A stretch of 64,000 nt of DNA from Chloroflexota bacterium (GTDB taxonomy: Bacteria > Chloroflexota > Anaerolineae > J036 > Brachytrichaceae): NCBI GenBank assembly GCA_025354985.1, contig JANXLU010000011.1, positions 143,918 to 207,917 of the forward strand, read 5' to 3'. Positions 7,648-16,339 of this stretch are shown here, piece after piece (the stretch's first letter is position 1; every line of letters begins with the position of its first letter). A program made the translations under genes and the position numbers. Below the pieces are notes generated by a model that made no database searches, was not told the DNA's origin, and worked only from the letters and a program-made list of their open reading frames with translations.

Positions 7648-9576
7648 TTATTTCTTAGTAACGCTGACGCTGACAATTTTGTCCGGCGTCGCCTTGCCAT
7701 CATCTGGCGCAAGCGTCTTGGCAAGTTCCAGACCCTTTGTGACCTGGCCGATCACAGTAAAGGCGCCCGCGAGTTGCGGCGACTCTGCAAATGTAATCAC
7801 GATTTGTGAGCCGGTTTGATCGGCGTCCTGGCCCGTGCTTTTGAACAAAGCCACAGTGCCGGGTGTCTTCCAGGCTGTTGCCGGTGTGGCACTCAATTCC
7901 GAATCACATTCGTATCCGCTGGTTCCCAACCCGCTGCCACTTGGATCACTAAACAACACTGCGTTAACTTGCACGTCATTTAGCTGGATCTTTGTATCGT
8001 TGTAGTAGCCTTTTTGGGCCAGAAACAGAAATGAATTTACATTCACAGGCGCAATTTTTGGGTCAAGCTCCAACACGACGTCACCCTTGCTTGTTTTTAG
8101 AGTAACTTCATATATGCTCTTGCCGTCACTTACGCTCTCGGGCTTGGCAAATCGAAGCGGTTTGGCGGCCAGGAATGTCGTGTATCCGGCACGCCGCTTA
8201 AGGTAGCTGGCAAGGTTTGGACCCAAGTTGGGATCGCTAAATGCCGTTGATGGAATAGGCTGGCCATCAAGAAAAAGAGACGGAGTGGCCTGAAGCTGCA
8301 AAACTGTGCCGCTCTTTATGTCGCGATCCACACGCGCCGCAATTTCTGGCGAGGCAAGTGATTTGTCGAATTTATCGACATCCATCTTCAGTTCTTTGGC
8401 AAAACCGTCCAACGTTTTGTTGAAATCAGTGATTGGAACAGAGCTCCACTCGGTCTGCCGGCTATATAGCAAATCCTGTAGTTCGGTAAACTTGCCCTGT
8501 TCATTGGCAGCCTCAAGCGCCCGGCTTGCGACCAGGGCCTTGTCATGGATACTTGTCAGCGGGTAATGCCTGGACACGATCTTTAGCGTATCTGAATATG
8601 AAGACAACAGGGTTTTTACCATCGGCTGAAAGGCCGCACATGCCGGACACTGCGGGTCTCCGTATTCGACCAGTGTGCTCGTCGCATCCGCCTTGCCAAA
8701 CACATGATCATCCTTTAACAGTGTGAGGTTTGGGTCTTCGATGCCAAATGTATCCGTCACAATGCGACACTCGGCCGGTTTGGCGGGCGCGGCGGTAGGT
8801 ACTGGCGCTGCAGGCGCCGCGGCCACCGCTTCGCCGGTGGATACGGCAATCTCCACGCTGTCGATTTTGTCACCGACCGCAATTTTTCGGACAATGTCAA
8901 GCCCGGATAGTGTTTTGCCGAACGCGGTGTAGGCCCCGTCTAGCGCAGTTTGAGCACCAATCGTGATATAAAACTGGCTGCCGCTGCTTTCTTGCTTTGG
9001 ATTCACATTGTCTGGCAATCTGGCCATGGCAATAGCGCCATCAATGTGGGGTAGTTTGATCTCGGCCGGAACGGTGTATCCAGGACCACCGCTGCCATTG
9101 CCGGCGGGATCGCCACCTTGGATCACGAATCCGGGCTCGACGCGATGAAAGGTCAAGCCGTCGTAAAACCCATTTTGTGACAAATAGATAAAATTGTTTA
9201 CAGTTAGAGGAGCGGCGCCCGGGTCCAATTCCACTTTGATGTCGCCCTTGCTGGTCTTAATGGTCGCGATGTATTTTTTGCTCACGTCAATAGATACAGG
9301 CGGTGGCGTCTTGCCAATATTTCCACGTTGCTGGGACGTAAGCTTGGCATACGGCCGATCACCGGCAGGGGCGGCTGGCGCACTGGCCTGCGTGGGTGCT
9401 TGTGGGGCGGATGTTGGTGCCGTCTGCACGGCCTGACCCGCTGGCGTCGGTGGGGTTATGCGTGCTGGTTGGGTAGGGCCAACGGCAGCTGTAGGCGGGC
9501 CATTGGGTGTGGGTGCGGCACATGCAGACAATAATATTGCTGCCGTGAGCGCACCGGCAGCGAATTTGTTATTCAT
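7648..9576 (-). CDS. Lipoprotein with cyclophilin, DsbA-like and second cyclophilin domains
   Basis: 642 residues. The signal peptide ends in lipobox LSAC (Cys19) and a Pro/Ala/Thr linker runs to about 75. Residues ~100-250 are a cyclophilin-type peptidyl-prolyl isomerase with FHRVEPGFVIQGGDP and GSQFYIT. After another Ala/Pro linker, residues ~285-465 are a DsbA/thioredoxin-like domain with a CPAC active site at 310-313 and the cis-Pro segment ATPSLFLDG. Residues ~485-640 are a second, more divergent cyclophilin in which the FHRV segment reads IQLNDVQVNAVLF, so its active site looks degraded. A single surface-anchored protein would combine prolyl isomerisation and thiol-disulfide exchange. 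A GGAG ribosome-binding site lies 8 nt before the ATG. Confidence 0.9.
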   Translation of the reverse strand: MNNKFAAGALTAAILLSACAAPTPNGPPTAAVGPTQPARITPPTPAGQAVQTAPTSAPQAPTQASAPAAPAGDRPYAKLTSQQRGNIGKTPPPVSIDVSKKYIATIKTSKGDIKVELDPGAAPLTVNNFIYLSQNGFYDGLTFHRVEPGFVIQGGDPAGNGSGGPGYTVPAEIKLPHIDGAIAMARLPDNVNPKQESSGSQFYITIGAQTALDGAYTAFGKTLSGLDIVRKIAVGDKIDSVEIAVSTGEAVAAAPAAPVPTAAPAKPAECRIVTDTFGIEDPNLTLLKDDHVFGKADATSTLVEYGDPQCPACAAFQPMVKTLLSSYSDTLKIVSRHYPLTSIHDKALVASRALEAANEQGKFTELQDLLYSRQTEWSSVPITDFNKTLDGFAKELKMDVDKFDKSLASPEIAARVDRDIKSGTVLQLQATPSLFLDGQPIPSTAFSDPNLGPNLASYLKRRAGYTTFLAAKPLRFAKPESVSDGKSIYEVTLKTSKGDVVLELDPKIAPVNVNSFLFLAQKGYYNDTKIQLNDVQVNAVLFSDPSGSGLGTSGYECDSELSATPATAWKTPGTVALFKSTGQDADQTGSQIVITFAESPQLAGAFTVIGQVTKGLELAKTLAPDDGKATPDKIVSVSVTKK

Positions 9577-9653
9577 TCAATTCTCCGGTATTTTGGTGGG
9601 TCTGGAATCAGGCGCGCGTTTCTGAGCGTCCAATTCGATGAAAAGTCGACAAA

Positions 9654-9659
9654 ATTATA
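9654..9659 (-). promoter_or_regulatory. -10 box TATAAT for the cyclophilin-DsbA lipoprotein
   Basis: A perfect TATAAT on the reverse strand lies 77 bp before the ATG at 9576, leaving a ~70-nt leader that ends in a GGAG ribosome-binding site. No -35 box was recognised. It separates this gene from the phn operon that ends at 9690 on the same strand. Confidence 0.45.
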
Positions 9660-9689
9660 GTTGCTCGCAAATCTTTTGATTACGAAATG

Positions 9690-10244
9690 CTAACAATTTG
9701 TCGTGCGCAATTCCCAATTGCCGTGCATCTGCCAAATGCACGTTGCCTGGCGTTCATATAAACGCAACACCCACTGTGCCTTCATGGACACATCGATGCA
9801 TAGTCGTGCCAACTCTTCAAGTCGCTGATGTTGCTCGGGTGGGAAGCCGTAGGCCAGACTCAGGTGCAGCCAGCCTTTCAATCGAATTGCGTCGCGACGC
9901 GATGTTGATGACGATGCTACCTGCAATCTGCGTGCAATAAGTTGAAGAAAAGGTGAGGAAATTTGCAGTCCGTGAAAGTCGGTCCGAATGATCAATTCTT
10001 GAATCAAAATGTCATTGGGCTTTGTCAGTGGTGCCGTTTTGCAAATTTGATCAAGATCCGAGATATAGGTTGGAATCGATGTTTCGCGGTCATGGAAGAA
10101 ACCCGTGAGTGAAATGTGTGGCATGAAATCATGCGCAAGGTTCCGGCCGATTTCAGTCGACGAGCGTTCAAAGTAGACCGACAGTGCGCCTGCGAGCTCA
10201 CCAAGCGGGCAGGCATACAAAATTAGCTCACACAGCGCACTCAT
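9690..10244 (-). CDS. 2H phosphoesterase-superfamily protein, last gene of the phn operon
   Basis: 184 residues from ATG 10244, which makes an ATGA overlap with the upstream transferase gene. Two H-x-S motifs, HISLTG (His43, Ser45) and HLSLAYG (His127, Ser129), about 84 residues apart are the hallmark of 2H phosphoesterases, which open cyclic phosphates or RNA 2',3' ends. DUF1045-type 2H proteins are known in other phosphonate operons. Here no phnP is visible, so it may open the 5-phosphoribosyl 1,2-cyclic phosphate formed by C-P lyase; that role is inference. A short unusual tail rich in Trp, Asn and Cys follows the domain. Confidence 0.7.
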   Translation of the reverse strand: MSALCELILYACPLGELAGALSVYFERSSTEIGRNLAHDFMPHISLTGFFHDRETSIPTYISDLDQICKTAPLTKPNDILIQELIIRTDFHGLQISSPFLQLIARRLQVASSSTSRRDAIRLKGWLHLSLAYGFPPEQHQRLEELARLCIDVSMKAQWVLRLYERQATCIWQMHGNWELRTTNC

Positions 10245-10876
10245 AGGAGCTTTGGATCCATCAGGTCTTTCCAACGAGCGACCAGTGTTGCACGATCCCA
10301 GTCCCACCATTTTGAATCGGCGATTCGCGTAATCGTTGCATCATCGAACCGGTTGCGGATTTTTTTGGCTGGTACACCAGCGACGACGCTATATGGCTCG
10401 ACGTTTTTTGTCACAACACTTCCCGTTCCTATTACCGCCCCGTTGCCTATGACGACACCAGGCATGATCGTGGCGTTGTGACCTATCCACACATCGTGGC
10501 CAACCTGGCAGCGGTGATCCCGGCGCCATTCGAAGAACTCGTGGTCATCTTGTGTATCAAGGCCATATTCGATCCTACGATACGTCATATGGTGCTGCGT
10601 TGCGCGATCCATCGGGTGATTTCCCGGGTTAATACGGACAAATGAGGCAATGGAACAGAACTTTCCAATATCGGCATAGATGAGCTGTGAATCCCCGGCG
10701 AGATATGTATGTTCGGCAACGTTGGCCTCAACCAACGTGCAGCCTGCGCCAATATCGGTCCAGGAACCGAGTTTGCAATTACGGACAATTGAGGATGCGT
10801 GAATGGTGGGCGTTTCTTTTAGAATCTTTGGCGGCGTGGCCTCGCGTGCCGGAAAAGACGTAATTTCATAAATCAT
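10241..10876 (-). CDS. Phosphonate-operon hexapeptide-repeat acyltransferase
   Basis: 211 residues with a left-handed beta-helix: repeats of the [LIV]GxxxxI type from about residue 28 to 175 (IGAGCTL, IGKFCSIA, VGHDVWIGHNATIMPGVVIGNGAVIGTGSVV), with catalytic-type His in NPGNHPMD and the CAT-like tail YSVVAGVPAKKIRNRF, then a WWDWD segment. This corresponds to the xenobiotic acetyltransferase-like protein recurrent in C-P lyase operons (phn_thr-fam). Its substrate is unknown; acetylation of an aminophosphonate or a pathway intermediate is a guess. It overlaps both neighbours by 4 nt. Confidence 0.85.
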   Translation of the reverse strand: MIYEITSFPAREATPPKILKETPTIHASSIVRNCKLGSWTDIGAGCTLVEANVAEHTYLAGDSQLIYADIGKFCSIASFVRINPGNHPMDRATQHHMTYRRIEYGLDTQDDHEFFEWRRDHRCQVGHDVWIGHNATIMPGVVIGNGAVIGTGSVVTKNVEPYSVVAGVPAKKIRNRFDDATITRIADSKWWDWDRATLVARWKDLMDPKLL

Positions 10877-12039
10877 AATGTGGTGCCATCCATGTAAATG
10901 GGATTTCCGTTGCGTAGCGTCATGCGTACCCGTGGAAATTCTCCTCGGTCATCAAAGATCATGATGTCGGCACGATTCCCTACAATTAGTGAGCCGCGAT
11001 TGACAAGCTTGCATGCACTGGCAACGTTGTGAGTCACCAAGGCCATTGCATGGTTTTGATCCAACAATCCAAGCTTTACAAGGGCACACACGCTTTGCAA
11101 AAGCGCACCGGGATGATAGTCCGCGGCGAGAATGTCGACCAATCCATTTGCAATTGCGTCCCGCGCACTTAGGTTGCCGGAGGTGCTCACGCCACGCAGC
11201 GCGTTTGGCGCACCCATTACGACCGCCATTTTGTGGCCACGCGCCGCTTGTGCGGCTTCCGCGGTAACTGGGAATTCGCTCAACGAGACGCCAAATGAGC
11301 TCATCAAGCCGACCTTTTCAACCGTGTCGTCATCATGCGAGGCCACCACGATGCCGAGGTCGTGCGCGCGCTTCGCAAGCTGCTGGATGATTTCCCAGGG
11401 CTTGGGCCGCTCCTGCGCCTTTTGTACCGTTTCAAGCGACATCACCGAATAGTCGGTGCTAAGCTTGCTCCATCGCTCCATTTCTTTCATGTAACGCTCT
11501 ATATCGCGATACTGACCCTGTCCAGGCGTATGATCGTTTAGCGACACCAAGTGCACCATCCCTTCTTCAATAAGTCGCTCTAAAAGGGGTGGGGCGTTTT
11601 GATTTGTAACCTCAAAACGTGCATGGATGCGCCAATCGACCAGGCAGTTCTTGCGCTCGTTATGAATTGCAGTTACGAGTTCCTGCGCTGTTTCGTGCCG
11701 TCGAACGCCAACCTGGCGGATTGAAATTTCGCTAAATGAAACCGCTGCAAATGCTGTGGTGACGCCGGCCGCAGCCAACCGCTTGTCCAGTTCTTGAATT
11801 GCAATGGCGAAGGGCAGGCGGGCATTCGGGCGCGGCTCAAGCTCTCGCTCGATCATGTCACCGTGCATATCAATGATTCCGGGTGCTGCAGTGAGGCCGG
11901 CAACCCGATACGAGCGACCGGCACCGTTGGCGGGTGCGGATCCTTCCCGAATTTCCGCAATTGTGCCATCCTGGATGCGTATGCAACCATTGCGGATGAT
12001 TCGGTCCGGCAGGATCAGCCTAAGGTTTTCAAGCCACAT
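10873..12039 (-). CDS. phnM: Alpha-D-ribose 1-methylphosphonate 5-triphosphate diphosphatase PhnM
   Basis: 388 residues, amidohydrolase fold. The metal site begins with IDMHGDMIE near residue 57, followed by ASHDDDT and the family segment ADYHPGALLQSV. PhnM removes pyrophosphate from the ribosyl-phosphonate triphosphate made by PhnI with PhnG, PhnH and PhnL, giving the substrate of PhnJ. Length is close to that of E. coli PhnM (378). It overlaps phnL by 11 nt and the transferase by 4 nt, in one operon. Confidence 0.95.
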   Translation of the reverse strand: MWLENLRLILPDRIIRNGCIRIQDGTIAEIREGSAPANGAGRSYRVAGLTAAPGIIDMHGDMIERELEPRPNARLPFAIAIQELDKRLAAAGVTTAFAAVSFSEISIRQVGVRRHETAQELVTAIHNERKNCLVDWRIHARFEVTNQNAPPLLERLIEEGMVHLVSLNDHTPGQGQYRDIERYMKEMERWSKLSTDYSVMSLETVQKAQERPKPWEIIQQLAKRAHDLGIVVASHDDDTVEKVGLMSSFGVSLSEFPVTAEAAQAARGHKMAVVMGAPNALRGVSTSGNLSARDAIANGLVDILAADYHPGALLQSVCALVKLGLLDQNHAMALVTHNVASACKLVNRGSLIVGNRADIMIFDDRGEFPRVRMTLRNGNPIYMDGTTL

Positions 12040-12724
12040 GTTTTATTTCGATTTCCTTGTCGATGAGATGCCGAATGTCCTCCGGATGGTGAAAGACGCC
12101 TATAAATGCCACGCCCTGATCCTTAAGCAGACTCAAACGCGTCGTTAACGCAGCCCGTGCCACCGCATCAAGCGAGGCGGTTGGCTCGTCCAGTAATATC
12201 AACCGACGGGTTGTGGCCAGCGTATGGGCAAGGTTGACCTTTTGCTGCTCCCCACCGCTAAACGTGGTCGGGTACGCGTGGTGGAGTTCACGCTTTAAGC
12301 CAAAAGAATCTAGCAGCTCACGTGCATCTTGTTCGGCCGCATCCGGCGTCACGTCGGCGTTTGGCCGATGCAAGAATGACTCCGCAACCATTGCGAGTGC
12401 GCTGACGCGTGGTCGGGCTTTTAGGAACTGCGTCACGTGACCGATTTCCTCATGGCGAAGGTTCAGTATCTGTCGGTCCGTTGCCGTAACCAAATCGACG
12501 CCTCCTGTACGGCTCAAATATAGGGCGCTACCGGAACTTGGCAGATACGTTCGAAACAGGCAGCGCAGCAGGGTGCTTTTGCCAGCGCCATTTGGACCGG
12601 TGACCAGCATAAATTGACCTTCATACAGATCAAAATCCAGATTTTCGAAAGCTGGAATCTCCCGCTCCAAGTGGTGAATGGTGAATCGTTTGCAATAACT
12701 ACGGACTTCAAGCAGTGCGTTCAT
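12029..12724 (-). CDS. phnL: C-P lyase ABC-type ATPase PhnL
   Basis: 231 residues, single nucleotide-binding domain: Walker A VTGPNGAGKSTLLR, signature FSGGEQQKVNLA and Walker B LILLDEPTASLD. PhnL belongs to the C-P lyase system rather than to a membrane transporter: it is needed with PhnG, PhnH and PhnI to make alpha-D-ribose 1-methylphosphonate 5-triphosphate and can dock on the PhnGHIJ core. It is told apart from PhnK by order, size (E. coli 226) and absence of a transporter-type C-terminal helix. It overlaps phnK by one base. Confidence 0.92.
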   Translation of the reverse strand: MNALLEVRSYCKRFTIHHLEREIPAFENLDFDLYEGQFMLVTGPNGAGKSTLLRCLFRTYLPSSGSALYLSRTGGVDLVTATDRQILNLRHEEIGHVTQFLKARPRVSALAMVAESFLHRPNADVTPDAAEQDARELLDSFGLKRELHHAYPTTFSGGEQQKVNLAHTLATTRRLILLDEPTASLDAVARAALTTRLSLLKDQGVAFIGVFHHPEDIRHLIDKEIEIKHVA

Positions 12725-13551
12725 TAAAGTTTTGCGTGCACCAACTGTTGCGTATAGGCATGTTGCGGATCTTCCAACACCTGGTCGGCAAGTCCCTGCT
12801 CTACAACCCGTCCATGTCGCATAACCATTACCCGGTCGGCAAGCATCCGTATGACACCCAAGTCATGAGACACCACAATCATGGTAGTTCCTATGTCACG
12901 TTGCACCCGGCGAAGCGTGTCAAGGACAAGCGCCTGAACACTTACGTCCAAACCGGTTGTTGGCTCGTCGAGCAGGAGCAATTTGGGATTCAGTGCAATG
13001 GCTTTCGCCAATTGCACCCGTTGCTGCATGCCGCCGGAAAGTGCAAGCGGCGGGTCATCCATCCGGTCAAGCGGAAATTCGCTGGCTCGGAAGGACGTCT
13101 CGGCGGCCTGCCTAAGCTGTGAATAGTTTCGCACTCCGGCCACGATTAGTCGCTCGGCGACGTTTCCACTGCTGGTGTTGTTCATGCGCAGACCGATGTG
13201 CGGGTTCTGATATACGATGCCAATATGGAAGACTCGGATTGCCCGCTGCTCTGACCGATCCAGCTTAAACAAATCACCTGCATAAATGCCATCGAGTTCA
13301 TAGGATCCCGTATCGGGTTGCTCCTCTAGATTTAACATGCGGAGTATGGTGCTCTTCCCACTGCCACTTTCCCCGACGATGCCCAACACTTCGCCTCGAT
13401 AGGCGGTTATATCCACGTTATTAACAGCGACAACATTCTTGCCGTAACGCTTTGCCAATCCAACCGCCTTCAAGACTGGCTTCTCCTCAATTACGGTCGC
13501 AGGGATAACGTCTTCGGCCGTGCTATTTGGATCAGGCTCAGAGTTCTTCAT
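12724..13551 (-). CDS. phnK: C-P lyase ABC-type ATPase PhnK
   Basis: 275 residues; about 27 extra N-terminal residues rich in Glu, Asp and Pro precede the domain. Walker A is GIVGESGSGKST, the signature ALSGGMQQRVQLA and Walker B LLLLDEPTTGLD. It resembles dipeptide-transporter ATPases, as PhnK does. In E. coli PhnK binds the PhnJ subunits of the core complex and its ATPase activity is thought to drive core opening. It overlaps phnJ by 14 nt. Because the PhnJ here is atypical, the PhnK-PhnJ interface is of interest. Confidence 0.92.
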   Translation of the reverse strand: MKNSEPDPNSTAEDVIPATVIEEKPVLKAVGLAKRYGKNVVAVNNVDITAYRGEVLGIVGESGSGKSTILRMLNLEEQPDTGSYELDGIYAGDLFKLDRSEQRAIRVFHIGIVYQNPHIGLRMNNTSSGNVAERLIVAGVRNYSQLRQAAETSFRASEFPLDRMDDPPLALSGGMQQRVQLAKAIALNPKLLLLDEPTTGLDVSVQALVLDTLRRVQRDIGTTMIVVSHDLGVIRMLADRVMVMRHGRVVEQGLADQVLEDPQHAYTQQLVHAKL

Positions 13552-14503
13552 CTTTAAGAAATCCGCCTATATAAAAGTGCCCTGTTTCATTGTCATAATA
13601 CGGAACGCCGGCGCATTCCGTGCCATCGACCCGTTTCACGTCCGCAACCAGTTTTTCGCGGTAACTGGTATCGGAAATTTCGTGTTCGGCCCCACCAGAC
13701 TGCAAGGGAATTTCGCTCATAAATTTGTTGCTCCCCCCGCTTATGCGGCACGTCCAGCCGCGCTGGTTCTCGATTCGGAAGGGCACGTCATCAAATTCGA
13801 GCGGTTTGACCGAGGTGTACGGTGGAACAACATACAGCCGCTTTTCACGGCCTGCACTCAAGATGGTCAGGTGCTGCGCCATATGCAGCTTTGGAACATC
13901 CCACCGTGGTATCGGTGAAGGACTCATGACATATCTTCCATGCACTAATGCCGGGTAACTGGCGCCTATTGTTACGCGCCGGTAACGCACAAGCTGTTCA
14001 TAAAGTCCGAGCCACAGTAAACCGTATTCTCCGTCGCCGTGCATTTCACGGGATTTGCCAATATCACTTTCCACGCCGCGGAGCGGTTCCGGGTCGGGAA
14101 CCTGAAGAACCAAAATCTGGTGCTCACCCATAATTTCTTCCGGCACCCGGTGTCGGCTCTGAACAATGGTGGCTGCCAGCGTGTCGGTTGTGGTGTGGCA
14201 CGCGCTCACTCTAAAAATAAAGCGACGCAAGTTTGCGGCATTGACGCTGTCGTCAGCACCCTGATCAATGACCTTGACGTTATCTTCAGGACCGACCAAG
14301 GACAAGGTGGCTTGAAGGCCACCTGTCCCCCAGCCCCGTGCAATTGGCAGCTCGCGGCTCGCATAGGGCACCTGATAGCCCGGAATTGCAATCGCCTTCA
14401 GTGTTTTGCGCCTAAGCTCGCGTTTTGCATATTCGTCCAAAAACGCATAGCTATACCCGTTGTTGGGACTGGCGAGCTCGGATAACGTTCTGTGCCCTGT
14501 CAT
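13538..14503 (-). CDS. phnJ: C-P lyase subunit PhnJ, lacking most active-site cysteines
   Basis: 321 residues, collinear with E. coli PhnJ (281). Conserved blocks include AIPGYQVP with the glycyl-radical glycine (Gly42, E. coli Gly32), RGWGTGGLQ, KVIDQGADD, SRHRVPE, VPDPEPLR, GRYVMSPSPIP, SAGREKRLYVVPP and LEFDDVPF. In E. coli, Cys241, Cys244 and Cys266 bind the 4Fe-4S cluster and Cys272 forms the thiyl radical. Here the aligned residues are Cys252, Ser255, Ile276 (or Glu275) and Arg282: TCRISGG replaces PCAICGS and EISDTSYRE replaces VCSDTDYCR. I checked this against the nucleotides; the frame is clean. One extra Cys (297) lies in a C-terminal extension of about 30 residues. Whether it can cleave C-P bonds is open. 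Confidence 0.9.
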   Translation of the reverse strand: MTGHRTLSELASPNNGYSYAFLDEYAKRELRRKTLKAIAIPGYQVPYASRELPIARGWGTGGLQATLSLVGPEDNVKVIDQGADDSVNAANLRRFIFRVSACHTTTDTLAATIVQSRHRVPEEIMGEHQILVLQVPDPEPLRGVESDIGKSREMHGDGEYGLLWLGLYEQLVRYRRVTIGASYPALVHGRYVMSPSPIPRWDVPKLHMAQHLTILSAGREKRLYVVPPYTSVKPLEFDDVPFRIENQRGWTCRISGGSNKFMSEIPLQSGGAEHEISDTSYREKLVADVKRVDGTECAGVPYYDNETGHFYIGGFLKDEEL

Positions 14504-15681
14504 GACAGTTCCTTACCAGACTTGGCAGCGCCGTTTGGCGCGTTTTCAGAAAACGATCCTGGTGTTCCAAGTGGGACGGAAGCACCGGTTGTTTTCAGGT
14601 AATCACCGGCCGCAGTTACCGCGCGCATTGCATCCAAATCACTGCCAAACGTAACATAGTGCGGCAGCTTGTAGTGAATACAAAACCCACTACTCTCCAC
14701 GGGGTCCGTGTGATGCAGCACGTAATCCTCCGTGTGACTTGGGTGCGGCTTTGGCAGGTCCATGGCCATATCCAGCATTGACCCGGCAATGCATTTGATT
14801 TCGTTCCAACCGATGGTCGCGCAATAGCCCAGAGCGAGCTCGGGCTTTTCTGCAGCTCCTTTGAACGTTGTAACTATTTCGGCCTGGCTTAAACGAACCC
14901 GACCGATACTGAATGGCTCACCTGAAACGGGATGTGTGATTGTGACATCCGCATACCCTAGACGCAATTCATTGACCGTCGGATGTACGGTTCCATAGCC
15001 GCGCATGTTCGCATAACCCAGACTGAGAATCCCACCGGTATCTGCCCGGCCCAAAAGCTGCAGACGAACGGCGCGATCCGCGGGAATATGCATGGGCTCG
15101 CGCGTAACATCAGGCAGTGAGTCCGGTGAAACGGAACTGGCCGAAAATGGCAGCTCCGGAAGCAGGCCTTCTGCGCGTTGCCAGTCTGCGACAGCGGGTA
15201 GTGATGCTTGCCTTGTTAACAATTCGGAATTGCGGATCATTTGGACGGGGAGCGTGCTCGAAATTGGTCCATGATCTCGCTCGTTGTCCAGCATTTCGAG
15301 TGGCAGCAATCTGTGGCTATAGTCGAGTGTCGGGCCGAGTATTTGGCCGCCTGGAATATCTTTGAAGGCGGCAGATATGCGCCGCACGGTCAACCAATCG
15401 TCCTGCACCAGCGTCTTGGCATATGCAATACGCGGCTGGGTACTTCTAAATGCGCGCAGCATTAGCACGGATTCATACAGGTCGCCACCGGTATACAAAA
15501 TTGCCAAAGCCGCCAGCTCGGGTGCATAGAGCGAGCCCTCTCCCATCACTTTGTCTATCAGGTAGGGCATGGTGGATTCCACTCTCCTGACGTCGTCGGC
15601 GTTGAAGGTTGACTTTAATGAGTGAAATAGTTGCTCGGCATTAAGAATTGCCTGTTCTCCGCCTCGTGCTGCCACATACAT
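14500..15681 (-). CDS. phnI: C-P lyase nucleosidase subunit PhnI
   Basis: 393 residues (E. coli PhnI 354). It starts MYVAARGGEQAI, as PhnI does, and has the conserved LGYANMRGYGTVHPTVNELRLG-type and DYVLHHTDPVESSGFCIHYKLPHYVTFGSDL-type segments. PhnI, helped by PhnG, PhnH and PhnL, displaces adenine from ATP with the phosphonate to form the ribosyl-phosphonate triphosphate. A Gly/Ala-rich tail of about 25 residues follows. It overlaps phnJ by ATGA and is one base from phnH. All conserved blocks look intact. Confidence 0.95.
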   Translation of the reverse strand: MYVAARGGEQAILNAEQLFHSLKSTFNADDVRRVESTMPYLIDKVMGEGSLYAPELAALAILYTGGDLYESVLMLRAFRSTQPRIAYAKTLVQDDWLTVRRISAAFKDIPGGQILGPTLDYSHRLLPLEMLDNERDHGPISSTLPVQMIRNSELLTRQASLPAVADWQRAEGLLPELPFSASSVSPDSLPDVTREPMHIPADRAVRLQLLGRADTGGILSLGYANMRGYGTVHPTVNELRLGYADVTITHPVSGEPFSIGRVRLSQAEIVTTFKGAAEKPELALGYCATIGWNEIKCIAGSMLDMAMDLPKPHPSHTEDYVLHHTDPVESSGFCIHYKLPHYVTFGSDLDAMRAVTAAGDYLKTTGASVPLGTPGSFSENAPNGAAKSGKELS

Positions 15682-15682
15682 T

Positions 15683-16231
15683 TCAGGTCACCTCCAAAAG
15701 TGTGGTCCTGGGTACGCCTACGACCTGGTGTTGGTCAATCAAAAAACAATCGACGCCCCTGGGGTATCGAATCAGCTGAGCGCGAATCGTCCAAAATGCC
15801 AGTGGAACATCGCAATCGAAGTCCGTTGTTGATTTGACGCCGGGACCTGATACGCGCAGTTGAAATCCAGTTTTGAACGAGCAATTGATGACGAGCGTCG
15901 CACTGCGATCGGGATGATTAATCGTTCCGATCCGTACACCAGACAGGTGCGGTGTATCTGCGATTTCCAACGCATTAAGAAAAACATAGTCGGCATCGAC
16001 GAGTCCCGTTCGCGCTGCTCCAGTACGGTCCAAAAGGGCGCTGTCGATTGCCTTGTCACAATAGAAGGTGGTCTCCAAGTCAAGCAGTGTCTCCGCGACG
16101 ACCGCAAGACCCGCCTCCGGGAGGTGCTGAACAGTTCCAGGATAGGAAAGGGACCACATGAGCGCCAAATACGCTGTTCGTAGGCGAGCTTCGTGGGGCG
16201 ACTCACTCGTCGCAGTTTTGGATGCAGTCAT
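15683..16231 (-). CDS. phnH: C-P lyase core subunit PhnH
   Basis: 182 residues, close to E. coli PhnH (194). The N-terminal LAYLALMWSLSYPG-type segment matches PhnH (F-R-x-l-M-x-A-l-s-x-P-G), and the C-terminal FDCDVPLAFWTIRAQLIRYPRGVDCFLID-type block is the usual strand and YPRGVD motif. PhnH dimerises as a structural part of the PhnGHIJ core. A 108-nt gap separates it from phnG upstream; I saw no gene in that gap. The stop is one base from the phnI start. Confidence 0.9.
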   Translation of the reverse strand: MTASKTATSESPHEARLRTAYLALMWSLSYPGTVQHLPEAGLAVVAETLLDLETTFYCDKAIDSALLDRTGAARTGLVDADYVFLNALEIADTPHLSGVRIGTINHPDRSATLVINCSFKTGFQLRVSGPGVKSTTDFDCDVPLAFWTIRAQLIRYPRGVDCFLIDQHQVVGVPRTTLLEVT

Positions 16232-16339
16232 CGTTGCTTAGTATTCAAGCAAAGGTGGCACACACTTTGCTCATCCGCCGGTTGACAGAGAAATTGTTCG
16301 CGGTCTATTTGAGAGGCTCAACTTGATCCAAACTGAAGA

